Positions 1 to 5,837 of a stretch of 7,472 nucleotides of DNA are shown here, in pieces. A program made the position numbers and the translations under genes. Positions within the stretch are counted from its first letter, which is position 1; the number at the start of each line of letters is the position of its first letter. The notes under the pieces are model-generated. The model had not been told where the DNA came from. It ran no database searches and saw only the letters and a list, made by a program, of their open reading frames with translations. Source of the stretch: Nitratireductor sp. (GTDB lineage: Bacteria > Pseudomonadota > Alphaproteobacteria > Rhizobiales > Rhizobiaceae). The stretch covers positions 1-7,472 of the forward strand of contig JAGRLQ010000199.1 of NCBI GenBank assembly GCA_020441735.1, read 5' to 3'.

Positions 1-176
1 TCGTGAAACACCATCGGCACGCCATCCCTCGAAGGATGCAGGTCGACTTCGATGGCGTAGCCGTGTTCGATCGCAGCCTTCGCCGCCGACAGCGTGTTTT
101 CGAAGATGCCGCGCGAAACGTCGTGCAGGCCGCGATGGGCAATGGGACGTTCCGCGATCCAGCCGGTTGCTTTCAT
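1..176 (-). CDS. Glycerophosphodiester phosphodiesterase, N-terminal part (runs off left edge)
   Basis: Only the first 58 complete codons are in the window; the 3' part lies beyond the left edge. The reading frame opens with ATG at 176-174 and shows the GDPD-family active-site signatures in order. There is an HRG motif (H14-R15-G16), an EN motif (E26-N27), a metal-binding ExD (E43, D45) and the second catalytic histidine H58, which an Asp probably follows in the split last codon. Family members hydrolyse glycerophosphodiesters to sn-glycerol 3-phosphate and an alcohol, recycling phospholipid head-group products. No signal peptide is visible, so this looks like a cytoplasmic enzyme. A GGAG lies about 11 nt upstream of the ATG, a slightly long spacing. 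The gene is divergent from eipB, with about 170 bp between the two starts. The family call is firm; the exact substrate is unknown. Confidence 0.85.
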   Translation of the reverse strand, partial: MKATGWIAERPIAHRGLHDVSRGIFENTLSAAKAAIEHGYAIEVDLHPSRDGVPMVFH

Positions 177-349
177 CACAGCAGATGCTCCGGAACGAAT
201 TTGATCATGGAAAATGGAACGGACATGCGGCGCTTGCGTTTACCAGGACTGGAGATGTTTCAGGATTGACGGAGAAAGCCGTTGTGCGCAACCCAATTTT
301 GCCACATCCTGAAGGCTCAATGATGCGCAGAGGAGCGGAGCGGGATTTG

Positions 350-1219
350 ATGAAGAATACAGGTATGCCACGAGGATACGCAACTTCCGCTGCAGTCATT
401 GCTGGCGCTGTTTTGACGGCTGCAGCAAGTACTTCTCCGGCAGGTGCCGTTGGTTTTGAAATTCTCAAGCCCCATCGCGCCGTCTACGAGATCAAGCTTG
501 AAAAGGCCAGCGAGCGTTCCGGCATCAACTCGATGAGCGGACGCATCGTCTACGAGATGAAGGGTGACGAATGCGACGGAATTTCCGTCAATTACCGCTT
601 TGTCTCGCGCATCAACGCCAACGGCGACATCTTCACCACAGACCAGCAGACTGCTTCCCACGAAACGCCCGATGGCAGCGAGTATTCCTTCCTGACGAAA
701 TCCTTTGTTGACGACCGGCTTGACCGCACGGTGAAGGGCGTTGCCGTCAACCGCCGTGGCGCGATGGAGGTAAGTCTTTTCTCGCCACAGGAGCGCGAGG
801 TTGAACTGGAAGCCGCCAATTTCATCTCCACACATCTGGTCAAGGTGATCGAGGGAGCAAGGGAAGGGCGCCACTTCTTCAGCCTCGATGTCTTCGACGG
901 CGGCGATGATGCCGATGAGGTGCTGAAGACGACCAACATCGTCGGCGAGGCAAAGACCTATGAGGAGCCGCTTCCAGGCGAAAAGGCCACCGCGATCGAG
1001 GAACTGGCAGACGATCCGGCATGGCCGGTAACGATCGGTTATTTCAAGAAAAGCCGGACGGATTCGACCGAGCCGACACCGGTCTATGAAGTTTCCTTCC
1101 TGCTCTATGAGGGCGGTATCTCGCGCAAGCTCATCATGCGCTATCCGGACTATTCCCTGGAGGGCTCGCTGATATCGCTGGAATTTCTCGACGACAGCGA
1201 TTGCCGTATCGAGAACTAA
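350..1219 (+). CDS. eipB: EipB-family (DUF1849) periplasmic cell-envelope integrity protein
   Basis: A 289-residue protein of the EipB/DUF1849 family, which is confined mainly to alphaproteobacteria. In Brucella, EipB is a periplasmic spiral beta-barrel protein needed for envelope integrity and stress resistance. The start at 350 is chosen because a GGAG (337-340) sits 9 nt upstream and because it gives a clean signal peptide: positively charged N-region, hydrophobic core at about residues 12-27, and an AGA cleavage site after residue 33. The frame stays open upstream to 167, but starting there would bury the signal peptide. The mature part has only two cysteines, C75 and C285, placed near the N-terminus and at the extreme C-terminus. 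This is the pattern of the conserved disulfide known in Brucella EipB. The length fits the family. The gene stands alone and converges on dinB with only 39 bp between the stop codons. A weak 5-bp inverted repeat (1241-1245/1253-1257) is all I see there as a possible terminator. Confidence 0.88.
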   Translation: MKNTGMPRGYATSAAVIAGAVLTAAASTSPAGAVGFEILKPHRAVYEIKLEKASERSGINSMSGRIVYEMKGDECDGISVNYRFVSRINANGDIFTTDQQTASHETPDGSEYSFLTKSFVDDRLDRTVKGVAVNRRGAMEVSLFSPQEREVELEAANFISTHLVKVIEGAREGRHFFSLDVFDGGDDADEVLKTTNIVGEAKTYEEPLPGEKATAIEELADDPAWPVTIGYFKKSRTDSTEPTPVYEVSFLLYEGGISRKLIMRYPDYSLEGSLISLEFLDDSDCRIEN

Positions 1220-1258
1220 GCCATTGCTTCCGCCGCGCTGACCCGCCCGGATCGGGTG

Positions 1259-2623
1259 CTATCCGGTCTTGGGCGGTGTGCGCTTGTCGCGGAAGGTCAG
1301 GCCCAGTTCCACAGCCTTGTTGCCGAATTTGCGGCGGATGTCGTCCATGGCATGTTCAGCCTTTGCCCGCTGCGCCGCGCCGGTATCCACAAGGTCCTGG
1401 GGATCGGCCGTCTCATCGCTCAGCAGCGTCGTCACCCCGACTCCCAGCAGACGGAACGGCGTGCCATCGGCTTCCTTTTCCAGCAGGTTTGAAGCAGCAC
1501 GGAATATCCGGTCCGCAAGCTGTGTGGGATCGGGCAGGGACCGGTTTCGCGTCCGGGTCTTGAAGTCCGCCGTCTTCAGTTTCAGCACAATCGTTTGCCC
1601 GGCAAGATGCTTGTCCTTGAGCCGCGCCGAGACCTTCTCCGAAAGCCGTCTTGCAACCCGTGTCAGTTCGGCAGCATCGGAAATGTCGCTGTTGAACGTG
1701 GTTTCCGTGCTGATGCTCTTGGCTGCCATGTCCGTTGAAATCCTGCGCGCATCGTGGCCATGGGCAAGGCGCGCCATGCGCTGGCCGATCGAGCCGTAGC
1801 GCTTGACCAGTTCGCTTTCTTCCATGTCCTGAACGGTGGCGATGTCGGTGATGCCGTCGCGCGCCAGCATCTTCTGGGTTTGCTTTCCCACGCCCCAGAA
1901 TAGCGACACCGGCTGGCTGCGCAGGAAGTCATAGGCTTCTGCTTCCCCAATGATTGAAAAGCCCTTCGGCTTCTCGAAATCGGAGGCTACCTTGGCGAGA
2001 AACTTGCAGTAGGAAAGCCCGACGGAGACGGTCAGCTTGAGTTCTTGTTCCACCCGTTTGGCAAAGCGCGCCAGTGTCAGCGCCGGAATGGCCTTGTGCA
2101 GTTTTTCAGTGCCCGAGAGGTCCAGAAATGCTTCATCGATCGACAGCGGCTCCACCATCGGGGTCAGTTCGCGCATCATTTCGCGTATCTGGCGCCCGAC
2201 CCGAACGTATTTTTCCATGTCTGGCTTGATGACCACCGCATCGGGGCAGGCCGCAAGCGCCTTGAACATCGGCATCGCTGAACGCACGCCGCGAATGCGT
2301 GCCACATAGCAGCAGGTCGACACGACGCCGCGCGTACCGCCGCCGACAATGACGGGCAGGGGCGCCAGTTCCGGATTGTCGCGCTTTTCCACCGAGGCGT
2401 AGAAGGCATCACAGTCGATATGGGCGATGTGCAGGCGGTGAAGTTCCGGGTGGCGCACGAGACGCGGGCTGCCGCAATGGCCGCAGCGGTTTGCTTGCGA
2501 GGGTGTGTCCCGGGGTAGGGGCGTCAGGCAGTCGCGGCAGAATCCACCGTTTCCCGGCAGCGATTCGTCCCGCGCAGCGGAAATGGGAAACTCTTCAGAT
2601 TTGGGGGGTTCTTGCGCCGCCAT
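1259..2623 (-). CDS. dinB: DNA polymerase IV (DinB, Y-family) with N-terminal zinc-ribbon-like extension
   Basis: A 454-residue Y-family translesion polymerase that copies damaged templates with low fidelity. The catalytic carboxylates are present: D70 and D72 in the HIDCDAFYASVE motif, and D163-E164 in SIDEAFLDLSG. Y75 sits at the steric-gate position that selects against ribonucleotides. The S-[VI]-GLSYCKFLAK thumb/palm motif is at about 200-211, a helix-hairpin-helix segment (WGVGKQTQKML) at about 243-253, and the little-finger domain at about 300-440. Before the polymerase core is a 60-residue extension with two CxxC pairs (C29/C32 and C47/C50), a likely zinc ribbon that E. coli DinB lacks but that I know from alphaproteobacterial homologues. 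The ATG at 2623 is preceded by GAGG 8 nt upstream. The DUF3572 gene ends 37 bp upstream on the same strand, so the two are probably co-transcribed. I saw no rhizobial LexA box (GAAC-N7-GAAC type) upstream of the pair, so SOS control is not supported by the sequence. Confidence 0.95.
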   Translation of the reverse strand: MAAQEPPKSEEFPISAARDESLPGNGGFCRDCLTPLPRDTPSQANRCGHCGSPRLVRHPELHRLHIAHIDCDAFYASVEKRDNPELAPLPVIVGGGTRGVVSTCCYVARIRGVRSAMPMFKALAACPDAVVIKPDMEKYVRVGRQIREMMRELTPMVEPLSIDEAFLDLSGTEKLHKAIPALTLARFAKRVEQELKLTVSVGLSYCKFLAKVASDFEKPKGFSIIGEAEAYDFLRSQPVSLFWGVGKQTQKMLARDGITDIATVQDMEESELVKRYGSIGQRMARLAHGHDARRISTDMAAKSISTETTFNSDISDAAELTRVARRLSEKVSARLKDKHLAGQTIVLKLKTADFKTRTRNRSLPDPTQLADRIFRAASNLLEKEADGTPFRLLGVGVTTLLSDETADPQDLVDTGAAQRAKAEHAMDDIRRKFGNKAVELGLTFRDKRTPPKTG

Positions 2624-2660
2624 CCGGCCCGCCTCAACAACGCATCATCATTGCCACATG

Positions 2661-2933
2661 CTACCATGCTTCCGGCGGGCCTCCCAGCACATGCCGGGCC
2701 TTGGCCACGCGCTCGGGCGCGATTTCCGTTGCCTCGGCAAACTTCAGCAGTACCGGTTCGAAACCGAGAAAAAAGTCGAGAACCCCGGCAAGAAAGGCCG
2801 GTTCCTGCGCGGAATCCCGGATATTTGCCGGATCGACGCCGGTCAGGGCCAGAAAACGGCCGAGTTCATCACTGTCGGCAGCAATGTAGGACAGGCCGGA
2901 AACGGCGATTTCGCGGGCTTCTTCCTCAGTCAT
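2661..2933 (-). CDS. DUF3572 family protein, function unknown
   Basis: A small acidic protein of 90 residues that I recognise as DUF3572, a family commonly found beside dinB and divK in Rhizobiales. It begins MTEEEARE and carries the family's characteristic central stretch PAFLAGVLDFFLGFEP (about residues 45-60), followed by an EIAPERVAKARHVL helix. It has no signal peptide, membrane segment or cysteines, and looks like a compact helical cytoplasmic protein. The ATG at 2933-2931 is preceded by GGAAAG about 9 nt upstream. An in-frame TTG one codon earlier (2936) could also serve. The gene is upstream of dinB in the same direction with 37 bp between them, which suggests a shared transcript. No biochemical function is known to me, and a link to DNA repair would rest on neighbourhood alone. 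Confidence 0.8.
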   Translation of the reverse strand: MTEEEAREIAVSGLSYIAADSDELGRFLALTGVDPANIRDSAQEPAFLAGVLDFFLGFEPVLLKFAEATEIAPERVAKARHVLGGPPEAW

Positions 2934-3071
2934 CAATACGGGCTTTCCACAGTGGCGCTACCAACTCCGGTAAAGGCCGGGTTTTGCTGTGTTGAAGTGG
3001 CATTTGTTTCCATTTCGTCAATACTATTGCTCTAGCCTCCAATGGATCAATGGCACAATGATCGAAGACAG

Positions 3072-3102
3072 GATCCCCAGCGTAGCCGGTATCGAGGGGA
3101 TC
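3072..3102 (+). other. Inverted repeat in the divK 5' leader
   Basis: A perfect 7-bp inverted repeat, GATCCCC (3072-3078) and GGGGATC (3096-3102) with a 17-nt loop, lies 23 nt upstream of the divK start in the DUF3572-divK intergenic region. If transcribed with divK it would form a hairpin just ahead of a weak ribosome binding site. A second small palindrome, CAATA-C-TATTG, is at 3019-3029. I found no convincing -35/-10 pair for either divK or DUF3572 here, and no TTAA-N7-TTAA CtrA site. Confidence 0.35.
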
Positions 3103-3125
3103 GGGGAACCGCAAGCGGATTTGGC

Positions 3126-3497
3126 ATGACGAAAACCGTGATGATTGTTGAGGACAACGAACTCAACATGAAGCTCTTCAACGATCTGTTGGAAGCCAAA
3201 GGCTACAACACGATACAAACCCGCAATGGCATGGAGGCACTCGAGCTCGCGCGCGCGCACAGGCCCGACCTGATCCTGATGGATATCCAGTTGCCTGAGG
3301 TTTCAGGGCTGGAAGTCACCAAATGGCTCAAGGAAGAAAACGAATTGCACGCCATTCCGGTTATTGCGGTGACGGCTTTCGCCATGAAGGGGGATGAGGA
3401 ACGGATACGCCAGGGCGGTTGCGAAGCGTATATCTCCAAGCCGATCTCCGTGAACACGTTCCTTGAAACCATCGAGACTTATCTGAACCGGGACTGA
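3126..3497 (+). CDS. divK: Cell-cycle response regulator DivK
   Basis: A 123-residue single-domain receiver, nearly collinear with Caulobacter DivK (125 residues in Caulobacter) and beginning with the same MTK...IVEDNELNMKLF signature. Receiver residues are intact: the acidic pair E9-D10, phospho-acceptor D53 (in ILMDIQLPE), T83 and K105 (in YISKPIS). The family's GDEERIR and GGCEAYISKP stretches are present. In Caulobacter, DivK is phosphorylated by DivJ and dephosphorylated by PleC. In its phosphorylated form it restrains the CckA-ChpT-CtrA pathway, through DivL, at one cell pole. It has no output domain and acts by protein contacts. The start at 3126 is set by homology: the frame is open back to 3042, but those 28 residues are unlike any DivK. 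The Shine-Dalgarno is weak (GCGGA region). pleD follows after 39 bp in the same direction. Confidence 0.96.
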   Translation: MTKTVMIVEDNELNMKLFNDLLEAKGYNTIQTRNGMEALELARAHRPDLILMDIQLPEVSGLEVTKWLKEENELHAIPVIAVTAFAMKGDEERIRQGGCEAYISKPISVNTFLETIETYLNRD

Positions 3498-3503
3498 GTC
3501 CCG
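3489..3503 (+). other. Hairpin enclosing the divK stop codon
   Basis: CGGGAC (3489-3494) and GTCCCG (3498-3503) form a perfect 6-bp stem whose three-base loop is exactly the divK stop codon TGA (3495-3497). No U-run follows, so it is not a standard intrinsic terminator. It might affect divK mRNA stability or read-through into pleD. The sequence also contains a GAGTC (3496-3500), a potential CcrM (GANTC) methylation site. Confidence 0.4.
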
Positions 3504-3536
3504 AAAGTTATGCGTATCGGACAGTGAGACCCCAGC

Positions 3537-4913
3537 ATGTCAGGCAGAATTCTGGTTGTTGACGATATCGAGGCCAATGTCAGGCTTTTGGAAGCCCGGC
3601 TGATGGCGGAGTATTTCCAGGTTCTGACGGCATCCAACGGACGCGACGCGCTTGAAATCTGCGCCAATGGCGAATGCGATGTGGTGCTGCTCGACGTGAT
3701 GATGCCGGAAATGGACGGCTTCGAGGTCTGCCGCCGCCTGAAGGCCGATCCGCGCACCATGCACCTTCCCGTCGTCATGGTCACGGCCCTCGACCAGATT
3801 GAGGACAGGGTGCAGGGGCTCAACGCTGGCGCCGACGACTTTCTCACCAAGCCGGTCAATGACCTTGCCCTCGTCACCCGGGTCAAGAGTCTGGTACGGC
3901 TCAAGATGCTGACCGACGAATTGCGGCTGCGGGCAACGACCGGCCAGGAAATCAGCGTTCAGGAACTGATGGTGCAGTCGCTGCGCGACGCTGAAGCGGA
4001 AAAACCAAGGATTCTTGTCGTCGATGACAAGCCTTCGTCCTATGAGCGGATCGTCAAATACCTGTCGGCGGAAAACCGTATCACGCTGGTGTCCGATCCC
4101 AAGGAGGCGCTGCTGAAAGCTGCCGATGGCGATTTCGATGCCGCCATCATTTCGCTTTCGCTGGCCGACATGGACGCACTCAGGCTTTGCGCCCAGATCA
4201 AGTCGCTGGAAAAGACCCGCATGCTGCCCTTGCTCATCGTCAGCGAGCTCGAACAGGAGCAGAAGGTCATCCAGGCGCTCGACATGGGCATCAACGACTA
4301 TGTGCGCCGGCCCATCGACCGAAACGAAATCCTTGCCCGCACCCGCACCCAGGTGCGCCGCAAGCGCTTCAACTTGCTCTTGCGGGATTCGGTGCAGCAA
4401 ACCATCGAAATGGCCGTAACCGACGCGCTGACCGGCCTCAACAACCGCCGCTATCTCGACAACCATCTGCCGGGCATGATCGAGAAGGCGCAGGAAAGAA
4501 AAGCGCACTTGTCGCTGATCATCTGCGATATCGACCGTTTCAAGCTGGTCAATGACAATCATGGTCACGATGTGGGCGACGAGGTGATTGCCGAGTTTGC
4601 CCGCCGCATCAAGAAGAACGTGCGCAATATCGATCTGGCTTGCCGCTTCGGCGGCGAGGAGTTCGTCATCGCCATGCCGGAAACCGACATGAAAACGGCC
4701 CGCATCGTTGCCGAGCGCATCCGCAACGAGGTGTCGGTTCATCCATTCGTTGTCGATCAGGGTGGCAAGCAATTGGCGATTACCGTCAGCCTTGGCATTG
4801 CAACGCTGGAATCGGCAGACGATACGCCGGAAAGCCTGCTCAAACGCGCCGATGTCGGCCTGTATCAGGCCAAGCGCGGCGGCCGCAACATGGTGGTTTT
4901 CGAAGCCGCCTGA
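3537..4913 (+). CDS. pleD: Diguanylate cyclase response regulator PleD (REC-REC-GGDEF)
   Basis: A 458-residue protein with the PleD architecture (454 residues in Caulobacter). It makes cyclic di-GMP from two GTP and in Caulobacter drives the motile-to-sessile polar transition after phosphorylation by DivJ/PleC. REC1 (about 1-125) is complete: D9/D10, phospho-acceptor D53, T83, K105. REC2 (about 157-280) is degenerate: the acceptor position is S206, the Thr position S236 and the Lys position R258, although D163-D164 remain. It therefore probably serves as the dimerisation adaptor, as in the known structure. The GGDEF domain (about 290-458) has an intact GGEEF active site (372-376) and a primary inhibitory I-site RNID (363-366) five residues upstream, so product inhibition is expected. 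R394 aligns with the Caulobacter secondary I-site arginine. Only a weak Shine-Dalgarno (GTGAG) precedes the ATG. It is probably co-transcribed with divK, whose partner kinases are the same. Confidence 0.96.
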   Translation: MSGRILVVDDIEANVRLLEARLMAEYFQVLTASNGRDALEICANGECDVVLLDVMMPEMDGFEVCRRLKADPRTMHLPVVMVTALDQIEDRVQGLNAGADDFLTKPVNDLALVTRVKSLVRLKMLTDELRLRATTGQEISVQELMVQSLRDAEAEKPRILVVDDKPSSYERIVKYLSAENRITLVSDPKEALLKAADGDFDAAIISLSLADMDALRLCAQIKSLEKTRMLPLLIVSELEQEQKVIQALDMGINDYVRRPIDRNEILARTRTQVRRKRFNLLLRDSVQQTIEMAVTDALTGLNNRRYLDNHLPGMIEKAQERKAHLSLIICDIDRFKLVNDNHGHDVGDEVIAEFARRIKKNVRNIDLACRFGGEEFVIAMPETDMKTARIVAERIRNEVSVHPFVVDQGGKQLAITVSLGIATLESADDTPESLLKRADVGLYQAKRGGRNMVVFEAA

Positions 4914-4949
4914 GGCGTTTTCACCGCTTCTTTTGCGCTTTTCAGCCGC

Positions 4950-4958
4950 TTATCCACA
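4950..4958 (+). promoter_or_regulatory. Perfect consensus DnaA box (TTATCCACA)
   Basis: TTATCCACA is identical to the highest-affinity E. coli DnaA box. It lies 37 bp after the pleD stop and about 130 bp before the sRNA promoter, and its end overlaps the stem of the putative pleD terminator. A single perfect 9-mer has roughly a one-in-twenty chance of occurring in a window of this size, so function is a suggestion only. Confidence 0.35.
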
Positions 4959-4980
4959 ATATGTCATCAAATTGTGTTTT
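4955..4980 (+). terminator. Possible intrinsic terminator of pleD
   Basis: CACAAT (4955-4960) and ATTGTG (4971-4976) form a perfect 6-bp stem with a 10-nt loop, directly followed by TTTT (4977-4980). Position and orientation fit the end of the divK-pleD transcript. The stem is AT-rich and therefore weak, and the U-run is short. Confidence 0.4.
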
Positions 4981-5045
4981 CCCGCCTTGACGGTGGCAAT
5001 GGCCGGTTTTCTGCGGAGAACTGCTCGGTGGCGTTAAGGTTTACC

Positions 5046-5083
5046 CGTAACCATCTTCAACGACTGTCTGGAATATGGTTACG
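5046..5083. promoter_or_regulatory. 9-bp inverted repeat, candidate operator (CtrA-like half-sites)
   Basis: CGTAACCAT (5046-5054) and ATGGTTACG (5075-5083) are perfect inverted copies separated by 20 bp, ending 6 bp before the -35 element of the sRNA promoter. Each arm differs by one base from TTAACCAT, the CtrA half-site described in rhizobia. A further TTAA lies at 5034-5037. Position and symmetry suggest a regulator site; CtrA as the binder is inference. Confidence 0.45.
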
Positions 5084-5089
5084 AAATCG

Positions 5090-5118
5090 TTGATTTTCCT
5101 GACAGTTTGTTTCTATAT
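5090..5118 (+). promoter_or_regulatory. Housekeeping-type promoter for the sRNA
   Basis: TTGATT (5090-5095) and CTATAT (5113-5118) are separated by exactly 17 bp. This is close to the rhizobial sigma-70 consensus, in which CTATAT is the preferred -10 form. Transcription would start at about 5125, some 44 nt before the first long stem-loop. It is the best promoter-like sequence in the window. Confidence 0.65.
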
Positions 5119-5124
5119 TTCGCC

Positions 5125-5350
5125 ATGTCCGGAGTGTTGACCAGATATTGGTTCATCCCGGAAAGGAAATGCACCGGAGGGGCGGTCGCAAAACGGCTGG
5201 AACAGGAGCCGGTAACGCCCACGTGCATCAAACAGTTTCCCTACGGAGTGCTCAGGTCCGCCGCATCTCCTGGGTCCGTGGGGTTGTCGGTCGGTCACCG
5301 GACTATTGGCCTCCTCGTACCATATCCGGCTGACCGGCCGACCCTTTCTT
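5125..5350 (+). ncRNA. ecpR1: Structured small RNA in the pleD-rpmG gap, probable EcpR1 counterpart
   Basis: The region downstream of a strong promoter folds into three consecutive stem-loops. SL1 nests 5169-5174/5223-5228 (ATGCAC/GTGCAT), 5180-5184/5216-5220 (GGGCG/CGCCC) and 5194-5198/5207-5211 (CGGCT/AGCCG). SL2 pairs 5239-5247 with 5275-5283 and 5251-5256 with 5269-5274, 15 bp around a 12-nt loop. SL3 pairs 5286-5301 with 5326-5342, 16 bp with one bulged C, around a 24-nt loop that contains CCUCCUC. Three pairs (5242/5280, 5252/5273, 5291/5337) are G-U on the plus strand and would be A-C on the minus strand, which fixes the orientation. SL3 is followed by CCCUUUCUU, a poor U-tract, so the 3' end is uncertain. 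In S. meliloti, as I recall it, the cell-cycle sRNA EcpR1 (targets dnaA and gcrA) lies between pleD and rpmG and has several stem-loops. The identity here is inferred from position and form, not alignment, and EcpR1 may correspond only to a shorter processed 3' part. Confidence 0.62.
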
Positions 5351-5426
5351 CCCGCAACTTTTCCTTCGGTTCCCGCATGATCCGGGACAGGCGCTCTGCA
5401 TAGGGCACTCGCATCTTGCGTTCGGC

Positions 5427-5458
5427 AAACAAAAAGCCCCGCCGGAAAGCGGGGCCTT
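5427..5458 (-). terminator. Intrinsic terminator of rpmG
   Basis: Read on the minus strand, a 7-bp GC-only stem, GCCCCGC (5455-5449) with GCGGGGC (5442-5436) and a 6-nt loop, is followed by TTTTTGTTT (5435-5427). This is a textbook rho-independent terminator about 55 bp after the rpmG stop. On the plus strand only TT follows, so it may stop the opposing sRNA transcript weakly at best. Confidence 0.87.
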
Positions 5459-5509
5459 GCAATACGGGGATTTGGCATCGCGGGTACGATACCCGCTGCC
5501 GCGAAAACC

Positions 5510-5677
5510 TTACTTGATCTTGGTTTCCTTGAACTCCACGTGCTTCTTGGCAACGGGGTCATATTTCCGCTTGACCATTTTGTCGGTCATGGTGCGGCTG
5601 TTCTTCTTGGTCACGTAGAAAAAGCCGGTATCGGCCGTGCTCTCAAGCTTGATCTTGATGGTGGTTGCTTTTGCCAT
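5510..5677 (-). CDS. rpmG: 50S ribosomal protein L33
   Basis: A 55-residue, lysine-rich protein beginning MAKATTIKIKLES and carrying the L33 signatures TGFFYVTKKN (about 17-26) and KRKYDPVAKKHVEFKETKIK at the C-terminus. It is a component of the large ribosomal subunit near the E site. It has no cysteines, so it is the zinc-independent (C-minus) form. The length is standard. The ATG at 5677 is preceded by a modest GGA-containing Shine-Dalgarno (CTGGAACAG). The gene is monocistronic in appearance, with a strong intrinsic terminator behind it and the MFS gene 232 bp upstream on the same strand. The leader before the start is unusually structured for such a small gene and is described separately. 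Confidence 0.97.
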   Translation of the reverse strand: MAKATTIKIKLESTADTGFFYVTKKNSRTMTDKMVKRKYDPVAKKHVEFKETKIK

Positions 5678-5809
5678 GGTGCTGTTCCAGCCGGTTTAAC
5701 GTGTCGAAATCGGGGAGATTGGTAAAACGCGCTGTCCGTCGGAACCGGTTCGTTCCGGGCACCTTTCCAGGGGCCGTTGGCAGGGCGGCTTGCCGCAATC
5801 CAATAAATC

Positions 5810-5837
5810 GAGGGGCGCAAGCTGAGTTGAGCCCCTC
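5810..5837 (-). other. Hairpin between the MFS gene and rpmG
   Basis: GAGGGGC (5810-5816) and GCCCCTC (5831-5837) are perfect inverted repeats, extended inside by CAA/TTG (5818-5820/5827-5829) across a G-A mismatch. On the minus strand the stem is followed by GATTTATTGG, which is only partly U-rich. It could be a weak terminator for the MFS transcript or the first hairpin of the rpmG leader. Confidence 0.5.

Noticed and set aside
167..349. Upstream extension of the eipB frame to a TTG at 167.
   Set aside because: It would add 61 residues before a clean signal peptide and would overlap the start of the divergent GDPD gene. The ATG at 350 has a well-spaced GGAG.
1241..1257. ACCCG/CGGGT inverted repeat between the convergent eipB and dinB stops as a shared terminator.
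   Set aside because: The stem is only 5 bp and no U-run follows on either strand, so it is mentioned under eipB but not annotated.
2926..3114. 62-codon minus-strand frame between divK and DUF3572.
   Set aside because: It overlaps the DUF3572 start out of frame, has no recognisable features, and spans the region where the divergent promoters must lie.
3042..3125. 28-residue N-terminal extension of DivK from an ATG at 3042.
   Set aside because: DivK proteins begin at MTK directly before the first receiver strand, and the extension is polar and unlike any DivK.
2937..3125. Possible CtrA, LexA or clear sigma-70 sites in the divK/DUF3572 divergent region.
   Set aside because: No TTAA-N7-TTAA, no paired GAAC/GTTC repeats at 7-bp spacing, and candidate -35/-10 pairs had spacings of 12, 15 or 24 bp or poor hexamers.
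3540..4772. 410-codon open frame antisense to pleD.
   Set aside because: It lies opposite a fully conserved gene and its length is expected from the codon bias of a GC-rich gene. The translation is His/Asp-rich with no recognisable domain.
5107..5403. Open frame across the sRNA region on the plus strand, with an ATG at 5125 close to the predicted transcription start, which could mean a leaderless 92-codon gene.
   Set aside because: The encoded peptide resembles nothing I know. The same bases form three long stems with strand-specific G-U pairs, and no ribosome binding site is present. Leaderless translation is possible but is the weaker explanation.
5113..5562. 149-codon open frame on the minus strand overlapping the end of rpmG and its terminator.
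   Set aside because: It overlaps the confident rpmG gene in another frame, runs through a strong terminator, and the translation has low-complexity Arg/Pro-rich features typical of shadow frames.
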